DNA of 64,000 nt, from positions 1 to 64,000 of the forward strand of contig NZ_JANFNG010000034.1 in assembly GCF_024436035.1 (NCBI RefSeq), in the 5' to 3' direction. The position numbers and the translations under genes were made by a program. Shown here one piece after another: positions 54,338-62,424 of this stretch (within the stretch, counting starts at the first letter, position 1; each line of letters begins with the position of its first letter). The stretch is from Streptomyces humicola (lineage in GTDB: Bacteria > Actinomycetota > Actinomycetes > Streptomycetales > Streptomycetaceae). Below the pieces are notes generated by a model, which was given only the letters and a program-made list of their open reading frames with translations, was not told the DNA's origin and searched no databases.

Positions 54338-54892
54338 ATGCGCGTGCGCAGAACATTCGAAGGCGTTGCCGTCGCCGCTGCGGTACTGCTCGCTCAGGGT
54401 GTCCTTGCCGGATGCAGCGGGGGCACGCAGGGGCATTCAGCGCAGGCTTCGCAGCATGAGAAACCCAGCGCGTCGGCTGCGATCCCCGCCCGTCAGCTGG
54501 CTGCTCTCTCGGCATATCGCGCCATGTGGAACGATCTCGTCCACGCCTCCCTCACAGCCGACGTGAACGCCCCGCAACTGAGCGACCACGCCTCTGCGGG
54601 CGCCTTGCAATTGTTGCGGTACGGGCTCGAACAGGAGCAGAAGGAAGGGGTCGTCAGCAAAGGCCAGCCGGTCCTGGACCCGGTAGTCGTCTCGAGCCAG
54701 CCCACGGCGCAACCGGTCAAATACGCCCTTCGGGACTGCTTCGACGACACGCATTGGTTGCAGTACACGAAGTCCGGCAAGCTCAAGAACGATGTTCCGG
54801 GAGGGCACCACCTCACTGACGCCACCGTCGAATTGAACGACGGCACGTGGAAGGTGACCTCTCTGTACCTCCACGAGGCCGGAACGTGCTGA
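54338..54892 (+). CDS. lipoprotein at head of pilus locus
   Basis: The product is 184 residues with a lipoprotein signal ending in the lipobox LAGC. The mature domain resembles small Streptomyces secreted proteins of the SnoaL/NTF2-like type (LAALSAYRAMWNDLVHASLT, ending WKVTSLYLHEAGTC). The ATG at 54338 has GGGGG just upstream. It overlaps the next gene by 7 bp, tying it to the Tad locus. Confidence 0.75.
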   Translation: MRVRRTFEGVAVAAAVLLAQGVLAGCSGGTQGHSAQASQHEKPSASAAIPARQLAALSAYRAMWNDLVHASLTADVNAPQLSDHASAGALQLLRYGLEQEQKEGVVSKGQPVLDPVVVSSQPTAQPVKYALRDCFDDTHWLQYTKSGKLKNDVPGGHHLTDATVELNDGTWKVTSLYLHEAGTC

Positions 54893-55758
54893 CGCACTCG
54901 AACGTGAGGCCGTGCCTTGTCGTCGTTGTGGTGATGGGCGTCCTCGGCGCGGTCGCGACGACAGTCGCGTACTCCGACGGCAATGCCGATCCTTGGACCG
55001 GAGTGGCCTGCACCGCCGCGCAATGCCAGGTGGGGGCCGGGACGCCAGGAAGGGCATCAGTCCCGGCACCTTCCGCTCAAACTGCCAATGCCCCAAAGCC
55101 GCAGGGCCACGAGGCCGCGAAGGCAGATGATCAGCCAGCCTCAACGGCCGCCTCGCCCTCGCCCTCGCCCACCGATTGCGCGCTGTTGGCCGGTGCCACG
55201 TGTTTCGGCCTGAAGACTCAGGGTGTGAACCCTGCCGCGCCCGCGGCAGCGGGATCACACGCGTCACCCGAGGCGCTGGCGCAGCAGGCTGTACGTCAGT
55301 TGCAACTGCCATTGCCGGTGATCCGGATGAATCCCGATGCGTCCGCTGCTCAGGTGGTGCGGGTGCCCACCTGGTTGTGGGTCGACCGGGGTGTGTGGCG
55401 GCCAGTGTCGAAGACGGTGCAGGTGCCGGGTGTGACGGTGACGGCGACGGCCACGCCGCAGCAGGTGATCTGGTCGATGGGGGACGGGGGCTCGGTGTCG
55501 TGCGCAGGGCCTGGTACGCCGTATTCGGCGGCGTATCCGGCGGATGCGTCGTCTCCGGATTGCGGCTACACCTACGTGCGCTCGTCGGCCGGGCAGCCGG
55601 GTGAGGCGTTCACGGTGACCGCGACGGTGGTGTGGACGGCGGTCTGGCACGGAGGCGGCCGGGGCGGCACCGTACCGGGCCTGAGGAGCAGGGCCCAGGT
55701 GTTGGTGCGGGTGAGTGAGGTGCAAGGCGTGATCGTGTCCGGGGACGGCGCGATATAA
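54886..55758 (+). CDS. secreted/anchored protein of Tad locus
   Basis: The product is 290 residues. The GTG at 54886 opens an N-terminal hydrophobic segment (CLVVVVVMGVLGAVATTVAY), then a Pro/Ala/Ser-rich linker and a C-terminal domain of about 140 residues with a beta-sandwich (PKD-like) feel (TWLWVDRGVWRPVSKTV, VIWSMGDGGSVSCAGPGTPY, AFTVTATVVWTAVW). It would lie outside the membrane. Homologues recur upstream of CpaB genes in Streptomyces Tad loci. It overlaps the lipoprotein gene. Confidence 0.75.
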   Translation: MLTHSNVRPCLVVVVVMGVLGAVATTVAYSDGNADPWTGVACTAAQCQVGAGTPGRASVPAPSAQTANAPKPQGHEAAKADDQPASTAASPSPSPTDCALLAGATCFGLKTQGVNPAAPAAAGSHASPEALAQQAVRQLQLPLPVIRMNPDASAAQVVRVPTWLWVDRGVWRPVSKTVQVPGVTVTATATPQQVIWSMGDGGSVSCAGPGTPYSAAYPADASSPDCGYTYVRSSAGQPGEAFTVTATVVWTAVWHGGGRGGTVPGLRSRAQVLVRVSEVQGVIVSGDGAI

Positions 55759-55836
55759 CCCCTGCCCTGGAGCGGCCTTCGCGGGCGACTGCCTGGTATG
55801 CGGAACGATCGTCCTAATGTCCTGTGGGGAATTGAC

Positions 55837-56616
55837 GTGGGTATCTCCTTCTCTGCTTCGGCTTCTACCTCTTCACCGTCGTCACGGTCTGTGCTGTCAG
55901 GTTCGGGCGCTACTTTCACCGCTTCTGGGTCCGGCCCTGATGGGGGCGGGCCGCGTGGTGCGCCGGGGCGGCTGCCGGCAGGTCGGGTACGGCGGCGGCC
56001 TGGGTTGGTGTGGGCGGGCATTGGCGTGGTGCTCGTCTGCTCGGTCGGCTTCACGACGGTGCTGGCACAGGCAGGGCGGACGGTGCCGGTGCTGGAAGTG
56101 GCCCGCCCGGTTCCGGCCGGGAGCGTGGTCACGGCTGGTGATGTGCGGGTGGTGCGGCTGGGCGTGCACGATGCGGGCGGCGAGGTCGTCCGCAAAGCAC
56201 GGGAAGACTCGGCGCTCCGCCGGGTAGCCGTCGTGCCGCTCGTCCCAGGGGAGCTCTTGTCCCCGGGGCAGGTCGGTGGCCGGGCGGGGTTTCCGCCCGC
56301 GGGTAAGGCGCTGGTGCCGTTCGCGGTCGAGCCGGGCGGAATTCCGGCGGGCCTTGAGGCCGGCCAGCGCGTCGCGATCCTGCCCGGGTCCTCCGACACC
56401 GGTGGTACTGAGCCTTCGCCTACCTCGCCACCGGACGGTTCCACACCGGCCTCGGTGGTGGGGACGGTCATGAGCGTCACGGCGGCTTCCGCCGACGGCG
56501 GGTCGGCGGGGTCAGTGGTGACGGTGCTGTTGGACACGGCTGCCGCGAGCCGGGCGGCGCAGATTGCCCGGCCGCATCTGGTGGTGCTCAGCCCGACGGG
56601 CCGGGAGCTCCCGTAA
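55837..56616 (+). CDS. SAF-domain CpaB/RcpC-like pilus protein
   Basis: The product is 259 residues from the GTG at 55837 (GGGGA 6 bases upstream); an ATG at 55798 is possible. A low-complexity head and Arg cluster precede one membrane helix (LVWAGIGVVLVCSVGFTTVL), followed by the SAF domain (VLEVARPVPAGSVVTAGDVR) found in CpaB/FlgA proteins. In Gram-negative Tad systems CpaB is a periplasmic assembly factor; here it would sit on the outer membrane face. The last base of its stop is the first base of the next start. Confidence 0.85.
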   Translation: MGISFSASASTSSPSSRSVLSGSGATFTASGSGPDGGGPRGAPGRLPAGRVRRRPGLVWAGIGVVLVCSVGFTTVLAQAGRTVPVLEVARPVPAGSVVTAGDVRVVRLGVHDAGGEVVRKAREDSALRRVAVVPLVPGELLSPGQVGGRAGFPPAGKALVPFAVEPGGIPAGLEAGQRVAILPGSSDTGGTEPSPTSPPDGSTPASVVGTVMSVTAASADGGSAGSVVTVLLDTAAASRAAQIARPHLVVLSPTGRELP

Positions 56617-57446
56617 TGGGCGGGGCGCTGGTCGTGATCGGGTCGGTGAAGGGCTCGCCGGGGTGTACGACCCTGGCGTTGGCATTGGCGACGTGCTGGC
56701 CGAGAGGGGAACGACTTCCCGCGCCGCTGGTGGTGGAGGCGGACCCCGGCGGAGGTGATGTGGCAGCCCGGTTCGGGCTGGCGGAGTCACCGGGACTGGT
56801 GAGCCTGGCTGCTGCGGCACGGCGTCCGGCGTCACCACAGGTGCTCAGTGAATGCGTGCAAGTACTGCCTGGCGACCTGCATGTGATCGTGGGTCCGACT
56901 GGGGCCCAGCAGGCGGCTGCGGCGGTGGGTCTGTTCGCCGGGCAGGGGCCGGGGCTGCTGCGGGCCGGGATGGGCACCGCCGGTTCGGTACTTGTTGATG
57001 TGGGGCGTTTCCAGCCGCAGACGGTGGGGTTGGTGGCTGCGGCGGACCGGCTCCTGCTGGTGACTCGTGGCGAGGCGGACGCCTTGGCGCACGCTTCGGG
57101 GAAGGTCGAGGAGTACCACGGCGCGGGCTGTGATGTGGAGCTGGTGGTGGTCGGGCCGAGCCCCTACCCGGTGGCGGAGATCAGCAGCGTGCTGGGGGTG
57201 GAGCGCGTGCACCTGGTGCCATGGGAGGAGAAGACCGCCCGGGTCTTGCGCGGGCGTGGTGCCGTGCCTGCCCGGCGGTGGCGCAGCTCGCCCCTGGTAC
57301 GTGACGCCACCGCGATGGCCCTCCACCTCATGCCACCCGTCGTCACGCGGCGCCCCGGCCATAACTCGGCTGTGCACGACGCTGTCCCCGCCCCGGTGGC
57401 GCAGACCGGCGGTCAGCCGTTGGCCGAGGCGGGTGAGCGAACGTGA
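56616..57446 (+). CDS. CpaE/ParA-like ATPase of Tad locus
   Basis: The product is 276 residues with a P-loop of the MinD/ParA type (VIGSVKGSPGCTTLALALAT, about 7-26) and the switch-type PLVVEADPGGGDVAARFG. The Walker A is a deviant KGSPGCTT, as in CpaE-like proteins. Later strands LVDVGRF and LLLVTRGEADAL follow. CpaE proteins position the pilus apparatus. The start overlaps the previous stop by one base and the stop overlaps tadA by 4 bp. Confidence 0.85.
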   Translation: MGGALVVIGSVKGSPGCTTLALALATCWPRGERLPAPLVVEADPGGGDVAARFGLAESPGLVSLAAAARRPASPQVLSECVQVLPGDLHVIVGPTGAQQAAAAVGLFAGQGPGLLRAGMGTAGSVLVDVGRFQPQTVGLVAAADRLLLVTRGEADALAHASGKVEEYHGAGCDVELVVVGPSPYPVAEISSVLGVERVHLVPWEEKTARVLRGRGAVPARRWRSSPLVRDATAMALHLMPPVVTRRPGHNSAVHDAVPAPVAQTGGQPLAEAGERT

Positions 57447-58795
57447 GCAACCGCATCGACCATGTCTCCCCGTCGCTATCGCTGTCGATGGAAAGGGAGC
57501 GTCACCTGATCGAGACGCTGCGGGACCACGTGGCGGGACGGATGGCCGCCTACGCGCAGGCCAGGCAGGAGGCGGGGCTGCCGCCGGAGGATGCCGGGCA
57601 GCGCCGACAGGTTACGCGTCGTCTGCTGGCCGAGGGACTGGACGCCCACGCACAAGACCAACTCGCCGCCGGAAAGCCGACACTGGATACAGACGCGGAG
57701 GCGAGGATCGAGCAAGCGGTGCTGGGGGCGTTGTCCGGCCTGGGGCCGCTGGAGGCCTTGCTGGCGGATAAGCGGGTGGAAAACATCGCGGTCAACGGCG
57801 CCGATACAGTCTGGGTGCGGCATGCGGACGGCAGCAAGCACCGCCTCGCCCCGATCGCCGCGTCGGATGAGGAACTGGTGGAGCTGGTGCGGCAGATCGC
57901 CGCCCGCACCGGGCTGGAGGAACGCCGATTCGACCGCGCGGTTCCGAGGTTGAACATGTGCCTGCCGGACGGCTCCCGCCTGTTCGCCGTGATGTCGGTG
58001 ACCGGCCGGGTGTCGCTGTCGATCCGCCGCCACCGCTACCGCGCCGCCACCCTCGACGACCTGGTGACGCTCGAGGTGTGTGATGAGGCGATGGCGCAAT
58101 TCCTGGGCGCTCTGGTGCGCTCGCGTCGCAACCTGCTCATCGGCGGGGGCACCAACGTCGGCAAGACCACCGTCCTGCGCGCCCTCGCCTCGGCGATCCC
58201 GCCCGCCGAGCGGTTGGTGACGATCGAGGACACCTTCGAACTCGGCCTGGACGCTGACCCGGTGGCGCATCCGGACGTGGTGGCGATGCAGGCCAGAGAG
58301 GCCAACATCGAGGGCGAGGGGGCGATCGACCAGGCGGAGCTGGTGCGGTGGGGGCTGCGGATGTCTCCGGACCGGGTGATCGTCGGGGAGATCCGCGGGG
58401 CGGAGGTGGTGCCGATGTGCAACGCCATGTCCCAGGGCAACGACGGCTCTCTGTCCACGATTCACGCCTCCACCTCCCGTGGGGTGTTCACCAAGCTCGC
58501 CGCCTACGCAGCCCAGGCCCCGGAGCGGCTGTCGCTGGAGGCCACCAACCTGCTTGTGGCCTCGGCGGTGCACTTCGTCATCCACCTCGCCTGGGACACC
58601 AGCGGCCGGCGGACCATCGGCTCCATCCGGGAGATCATCGACGCCGACGGGGCCCAGGTGGTCTCCAACGAGGTCTACCGCCCTGGCCCCGACGGCCGGG
58701 CGGCACCCGCAGCCCCGTTGCGCACCGAAACCCAGGCCGCCCTGCTGGCGGCGGGCCTGGACGAGCGGGCGCTTCCTGCCCAGAGGGGATGGTGA
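57443..58795 (+). CDS. tadA: TadA/CpaF secretion ATPase
   Basis: The product is 450 residues of the type II/IV secretion ATPase family. It has Walker A LLIGGGTNVGKTTVLRALA (about 231-249), Asp box ERLVTIEDTFELGL, Walker B-like SPDRVIVGEIRGAEVVPM and His box NDGSLSTIHASTSR. It powers assembly of the Tad pilus from the cytoplasmic face. The GTG start overlaps the CpaE-like gene by 4 bp. All four motifs are intact. Confidence 0.93.
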   Translation: MSNRIDHVSPSLSLSMERERHLIETLRDHVAGRMAAYAQARQEAGLPPEDAGQRRQVTRRLLAEGLDAHAQDQLAAGKPTLDTDAEARIEQAVLGALSGLGPLEALLADKRVENIAVNGADTVWVRHADGSKHRLAPIAASDEELVELVRQIAARTGLEERRFDRAVPRLNMCLPDGSRLFAVMSVTGRVSLSIRRHRYRAATLDDLVTLEVCDEAMAQFLGALVRSRRNLLIGGGTNVGKTTVLRALASAIPPAERLVTIEDTFELGLDADPVAHPDVVAMQAREANIEGEGAIDQAELVRWGLRMSPDRVIVGEIRGAEVVPMCNAMSQGNDGSLSTIHASTSRGVFTKLAAYAAQAPERLSLEATNLLVASAVHFVIHLAWDTSGRRTIGSIREIIDADGAQVVSNEVYRPGPDGRAAPAAPLRTETQAALLAAGLDERALPAQRGW

Positions 58796-58802
58796 CCCAC
58801 CG

Positions 58803-59747
58803 ATGGGCCTCACCCTCCTGACCGGGCTGATCCTGGGGTCCGCCACAGGCGGCGGCCTCTGGCTGATCGTCCACGGAATCACCCGGCAGCACGAGCCCGG
58901 CGAATCGCGGAACCCGCCATCCCGGACGGCACGTTGGCGTGAGCGACTGCGGTGCTTCGGCTGGCGGCGCGCGTCCGTCGTCGCACTGGTCGGGCTGCTG
59001 GCGGGGATGGTGACGGACTGGCCGGTCGCCAGTGTGCTCGCTGCCCTTGCTGCCGGAGTACTGCCGAAGCTTGTTGGGCCGGACCGGGCTGCGCGGGCGC
59101 GGACGGAGCGGTTGGAGGCGGTGGCGGTGTGGGCGGAAATGCTCCGCGACACGCTGTCAGCCGCGGCCGGGCTGGAACAAGCCATCCTGGCCACCGCGCC
59201 ACTCGCCCCGGATGCCCTGCGCCCGCACACCACCGCTCTCGCTACCCGGATCGAACGGGGTGAGGCACTGGGGGCCAGCCTGAGGCTGTTCGGGCAGGAG
59301 GTCGGCGACCCGGTGGTCGATGTGGTGGCGGTCGCATTGGTGATGGCGGCTGAGCGGCAGGCCCGTAAACTCGCCGACCTCCTCGGCTCGCTGGCGGCAT
59401 CGACGCGGGAGCAAGTGGCGATGCGGTTGAAGATCGACGCGAGTCGGGCGCGGGTGCGGACCTCGGTGCGGGTCGTCACCGGCACCACCCTGGGTATGGC
59501 CGCAGGGCTCATGGTGCTCAACCGCCCGTATCTGCAGCCGTTCTCCGGTCTGACCGGACAGCTGATGCTCACCGTGGTAGGCGCCCTGTTCGCGGCAGGG
59601 TTCGCGTGGCTGGCCAGGATCGCTCACATCCCCGACGAGCCCCGCATCCTCGCCCCATCTGCCCTGTCGGCACCGAGCAGCCAGGCGACCTCAACCGGCC
59701 CGGTGCCACCGCAGGTGGCCGCGAAAACGACGGAGGCCAGGACGTGA
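58803..59747 (+). CDS. tadB: TadB-like inner-membrane platform protein
   Basis: The product is 314 residues with N-terminal helices (LLTGLILGSATGGGLWLIVH and a pair near 60-85), a cytoplasmic T2SSF domain (AVWAEMLRDTLSAAAGLEQA; then DVVAVALVMAAERQARKLAD) and two C-terminal membrane helices. It forms the membrane platform with TadC. The ATG is 7 bp after tadA; the stop overlaps tadC by 4 bp (GTGA). Confidence 0.9.
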   Translation: MGLTLLTGLILGSATGGGLWLIVHGITRQHEPGESRNPPSRTARWRERLRCFGWRRASVVALVGLLAGMVTDWPVASVLAALAAGVLPKLVGPDRAARARTERLEAVAVWAEMLRDTLSAAAGLEQAILATAPLAPDALRPHTTALATRIERGEALGASLRLFGQEVGDPVVDVVAVALVMAAERQARKLADLLGSLAASTREQVAMRLKIDASRARVRTSVRVVTGTTLGMAAGLMVLNRPYLQPFSGLTGQLMLTVVGALFAAGFAWLARIAHIPDEPRILAPSALSAPSSQATSTGPVPPQVAAKTTEART

Positions 59748-60655
59748 TCGGGATCGTGCTCGGCGCGCTGTTCGGCGCCGGAGTGCTCGCTGCGGTGCTC
59801 GGCCTGCGCCCGCCCCGCCCTTCCCTGGCAACCACTTTGGCGGCCCTGCAGCGACCGAGCCCCCGCCATACGGCGTCGCCGACGGATGGCCTGGAGCAGC
59901 AGTCCGCCGGTGGGTGGGCGGCGCGGTGGGGGCGGGTCGGAGTGCCGCTGCTGCGCGCGGCCGGGCTTCCGACCGCAGCGTTGCGCGCGGACCTGGAGTT
60001 GGTCGGAATGAGCGTGGAGCGGTACCTGGCCGAGAAGGCCGCGGCCACAGCAGTCGGTCTGATCGCCCCACCGGTCGTGATCGCCCTGGTCGGCGCTGTC
60101 CTGCACGCAGGGGTCGGTTGGTGGCTGCCGGTATGGTCGGCGCTGTTCAGCGCTGTCGTGATGTTCCGAGCCCCCGATCTGGGGGTGCGCTCGCAGGCTG
60201 CGGCGCGGCGCTCGGAGTTGCGGCATGCGCTCGCCGTCTTCCTCGACCTGGTGGTCATCGCCCTGGCCGGCGGTGCCGGCGTGCAGCAGGCGCTGACGGA
60301 CGCGGCCGGAGCGGGGCACGGCTGGGCTGCAGCACGGATCCGGCGGGCTGTGGCCACCGCGAGCCTTGCCCGCACCGGCGTCTGGGACGAACTCGCCGCC
60401 CTCGGACAGGCCACCGGCGTCAGCGAGTTCTCGGAACTGGCTGCGACCGTAGGCCTGGCGGGTGCCGAAGGGGCGAAGGTCCGCCAGTCGCTTGCCACCA
60501 AGGCAGCGGCCATGCGCGCCCGCCGCCTGGCGGAGGCGGACGGTGCCGCCCAGGCCGCCACGGAGCGCATGTCCTTGCCGGTGGTGTTGATGTTCGCCGC
60601 CTTCCTGGTCTTCATCGGCTACCCGGCCATGATGCGCGTCCTGGTCTCCACGTAG
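59744..60655 (+). CDS. tadC: TadC-like inner-membrane platform protein
   Basis: The product is 303 residues with one N-terminal and two central membrane helices, a T2SSF domain (ALAVFLDLVVIALAGGAGVQ, then RQSLATKAAAMRARRLAEAD) and a final helix (LPVVLMFAAFLVFIGYPAMM). It pairs with TadB in the pilus platform. The GTG start overlaps tadB by 4 bp. The length is usual for the family. Confidence 0.9.
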   Translation: MIGIVLGALFGAGVLAAVLGLRPPRPSLATTLAALQRPSPRHTASPTDGLEQQSAGGWAARWGRVGVPLLRAAGLPTAALRADLELVGMSVERYLAEKAAATAVGLIAPPVVIALVGAVLHAGVGWWLPVWSALFSAVVMFRAPDLGVRSQAAARRSELRHALAVFLDLVVIALAGGAGVQQALTDAAGAGHGWAAARIRRAVATASLARTGVWDELAALGQATGVSEFSELAATVGLAGAEGAKVRQSLATKAAAMRARRLAEADGAAQAATERMSLPVVLMFAAFLVFIGYPAMMRVLVST

Positions 60656-60708
60656 ACCCCGGAGCCTCCTTCCGTTCTTTCCCCGCCCTGCTCATGAAAG
60701 AGATCGAG

Positions 60709-60909
60709 ATGGAACCAATGACCCATTACCTGCGGCACCAGGTACGGCGCCTGGTGGTCCGGTTGCGCGAGTGCGCCAGGGATGACGCGGGATACTCGAC
60801 CGAGACCGTGATCATCACCGCGCTGCTCGCCGCTTTGGCGATTGCGGCGGTCGCGGTCATCACGGCCAAGGTCATGGCCAAAGCCCGAGGGATCAACCTG
60901 GGGGGCTGA
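60709..60909 (+). CDS. Flp-pilin-like small protein
   Basis: The product is 66 residues from the ATG at 60709 (ATGs at 60694 and 60718 are possible). A basic head ends in DDAGYSTETVIITALLAALA, which carries a Gly and Glu in the arrangement of Flp/TadE prepilin processing sites, and is followed by one hydrophobic helix. It is a good candidate for the major pilin, with cleavage near the Gly. The Glu is at +4 if cut after Gly, not the usual +5, so the exact site is open. No prepilin peptidase gene is in the window. Confidence 0.75.
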   Translation: MEPMTHYLRHQVRRLVVRLRECARDDAGYSTETVIITALLAALAIAAVAVITAKVMAKARGINLGG

Positions 60910-60911
60910 CG

Positions 60912-61454
60912 ATGCCTCGTCTTGCCCTCCAGTTGCTCCGTCGACGCGGCGCCGCAGGAGCGCGCGCTTCCCGTTCCACGCGCAACGCGAGCGCTGTCGG
61001 CGGCTGGATGCACCGTAAGGCGGCGCATTGCCGTGTTCCTGCCCTTGCTCTGCTCCGGCGATGCCGCACCGCCGGCAAGGATGCTGGTGCGTCGGCAACG
61101 GAGACGGTCATCGTCACGCCATTGCTGCTGGTGTTGCTACTGCTGATCGTGCAATTCGCGCTCGTGGAGCATGCGCAGCACATCGCGCAGACGGCGGCTG
61201 CCCGGGCACTGGCGGCGGCTCGGGCGCAGGACAGCAACGCAGCCGCAGGCCGGGCCCAAGCGGCCCGCACGCTGACGGCGATTGGGCACGGCGTGCTGCT
61301 CGCGCCGACCGTCACCGTTCAGCGGAGCGCGCGCACCGCGAAGGCGGTCGTACGCGGGAGAGTGGAAGCGCTGATCCCGGGGTTGCAGCTTGATGTCTCC
61401 GCACACGCGGCAGGTGCCGTCGACCGGTGGACACCGGCTGGACGCCAAGGGTGA
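60912..61454 (+). CDS. TadE-like minor pilin
   Basis: The product is 180 residues with a long basic N-terminal extension (about 60 residues), then DAGASATETVIVTPLLLVLL, the TadE-type processing site (Gly, Glu at +5) and helix. A C-terminal extracytoplasmic domain of about 100 residues follows. It starts 2 bp after the pilin stop, overlaps the next gene by 4 bp and is a predicted minor pilin. Confidence 0.8.
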   Translation: MPRLALQLLRRRGAAGARASRSTRNASAVGGWMHRKAAHCRVPALALLRRCRTAGKDAGASATETVIVTPLLLVLLLLIVQFALVEHAQHIAQTAAARALAAARAQDSNAAAGRAQAARTLTAIGHGVLLAPTVTVQRSARTAKAVVRGRVEALIPGLQLDVSAHAAGAVDRWTPAGRQG

Positions 61455-61960
61455 GTAGCGTGCGGCAGCGAGCATCCCAGCGCCTGCATCGGCCCTCGAT
61501 CCGCCGCCACGCTCTTACCGATACCGAGGAGGGTATCCACAGGCGTGCGGCGGGGCTGTGGAGGACGGAAGAGGGCTCGGCCGCGACCGAACTGGTGGTG
61601 GTCACGCCGTTGCTGGTGCTGGTGCTGCTGGTCATGGTGGCCTTGGGACGGCTGGCGACCGCGCGGCTGCGGGTGGATGACGCCGCGCACCAGGCTGGCC
61701 GCGCTGCCACGTTGGCCCGCACCCCGGATCAGGCGCGGCGGCAGGCCGGTGCTGCGGCGGGAGCGGCGCTGTCCGCCTCCAGTCCGGCCTGCACACGCTC
61801 CACCGTGCAGACGGATACCGGTGCGTTCGCCCCGGGTGGTGTGGTACGCGTGACGGTGGCCTGCACCGCCGCCCTCGGCGTGGTCGGTCTGCCGGGCCAC
61901 GTGACGATCACGCGTACAGCTGTCTCCGCTATCGACTCCCACCGAGGAGTAAGCAGATGA
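61451..61960 (+). CDS. second TadE/TadF-like minor pilin
   Basis: The product is 169 residues. A polar head precedes EEGSAATELVVVTPLLVLVL, the TadE/F processing motif and helix, then an extracytoplasmic domain with two Cys that may form a disulfide. The GTG start and the stop overlap the neighbours by 4 bp each. It is paralogous in layout to the preceding gene. Confidence 0.8.
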   Translation: MSSVRQRASQRLHRPSIRRHALTDTEEGIHRRAAGLWRTEEGSAATELVVVTPLLVLVLLVMVALGRLATARLRVDDAAHQAGRAATLARTPDQARRQAGAAAGAALSASSPACTRSTVQTDTGAFAPGGVVRVTVACTAALGVVGLPGHVTITRTAVSAIDSHRGVSR

Positions 61961-62424
61961 TCAGGCATCAGCGGTCATCCGGCCGCAAATCGGTGGGATG
62001 GGATGTAGAGACGGGGCAGACGACGGCGTTCGTCGTCGTGCTCTTCGCGGGCCTGTTCCTGTTCGCCGGGCTGGTGCTGGACGGTGGCGTGGCGCTGGCC
62101 GGGAAGGTGGCCGCCGCAGACGAGGCGGCCGAAGCCGCCCGCACCGGAACCCAGCAACTCCAGATCTCCCAGGTCCGCGCCCGCCAGCGCGTCCGGATCG
62201 ACCCTGGGCGGGCGGTCCAGGCAGCGCTGGCCTACGTGCACGCCGCCGGAGACACCGGCCAGGCCCACGCCGCCGGGAACACGGTAAGCGTCCAGGTCAC
62301 GCACCGTCAGCACACCCAGATCCTGTCCTTGGTCGGCATGGATGATCTGGTCACGACCGGACGAGCCACCGCCCGCGCCGAGCAGGGGATCACCACACCG
62401 TGGCGAAATGAGGTAACGCCATGA
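61957..62424 (+). CDS. TadG-like pilus protein
   Basis: The product is 155 residues with a helix near residue 23 (TTAFVVVLFAGLFLFAGLVL) preceded by ETGQ, as in TadG/TadE-like Tad proteins (putative Flp pilus-assembly family), and a C-terminal domain outside the membrane. It lacks the long von Willebrand A part of full TadG. The start and stop overlap the neighbours by 4 bp. Confidence 0.8.
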   Translation: MIRHQRSSGRKSVGWDVETGQTTAFVVVLFAGLFLFAGLVLDGGVALAGKVAAADEAAEAARTGTQQLQISQVRARQRVRIDPGRAVQAALAYVHAAGDTGQAHAAGNTVSVQVTHRQHTQILSLVGMDDLVTTGRATARAEQGITTPWRNEVTP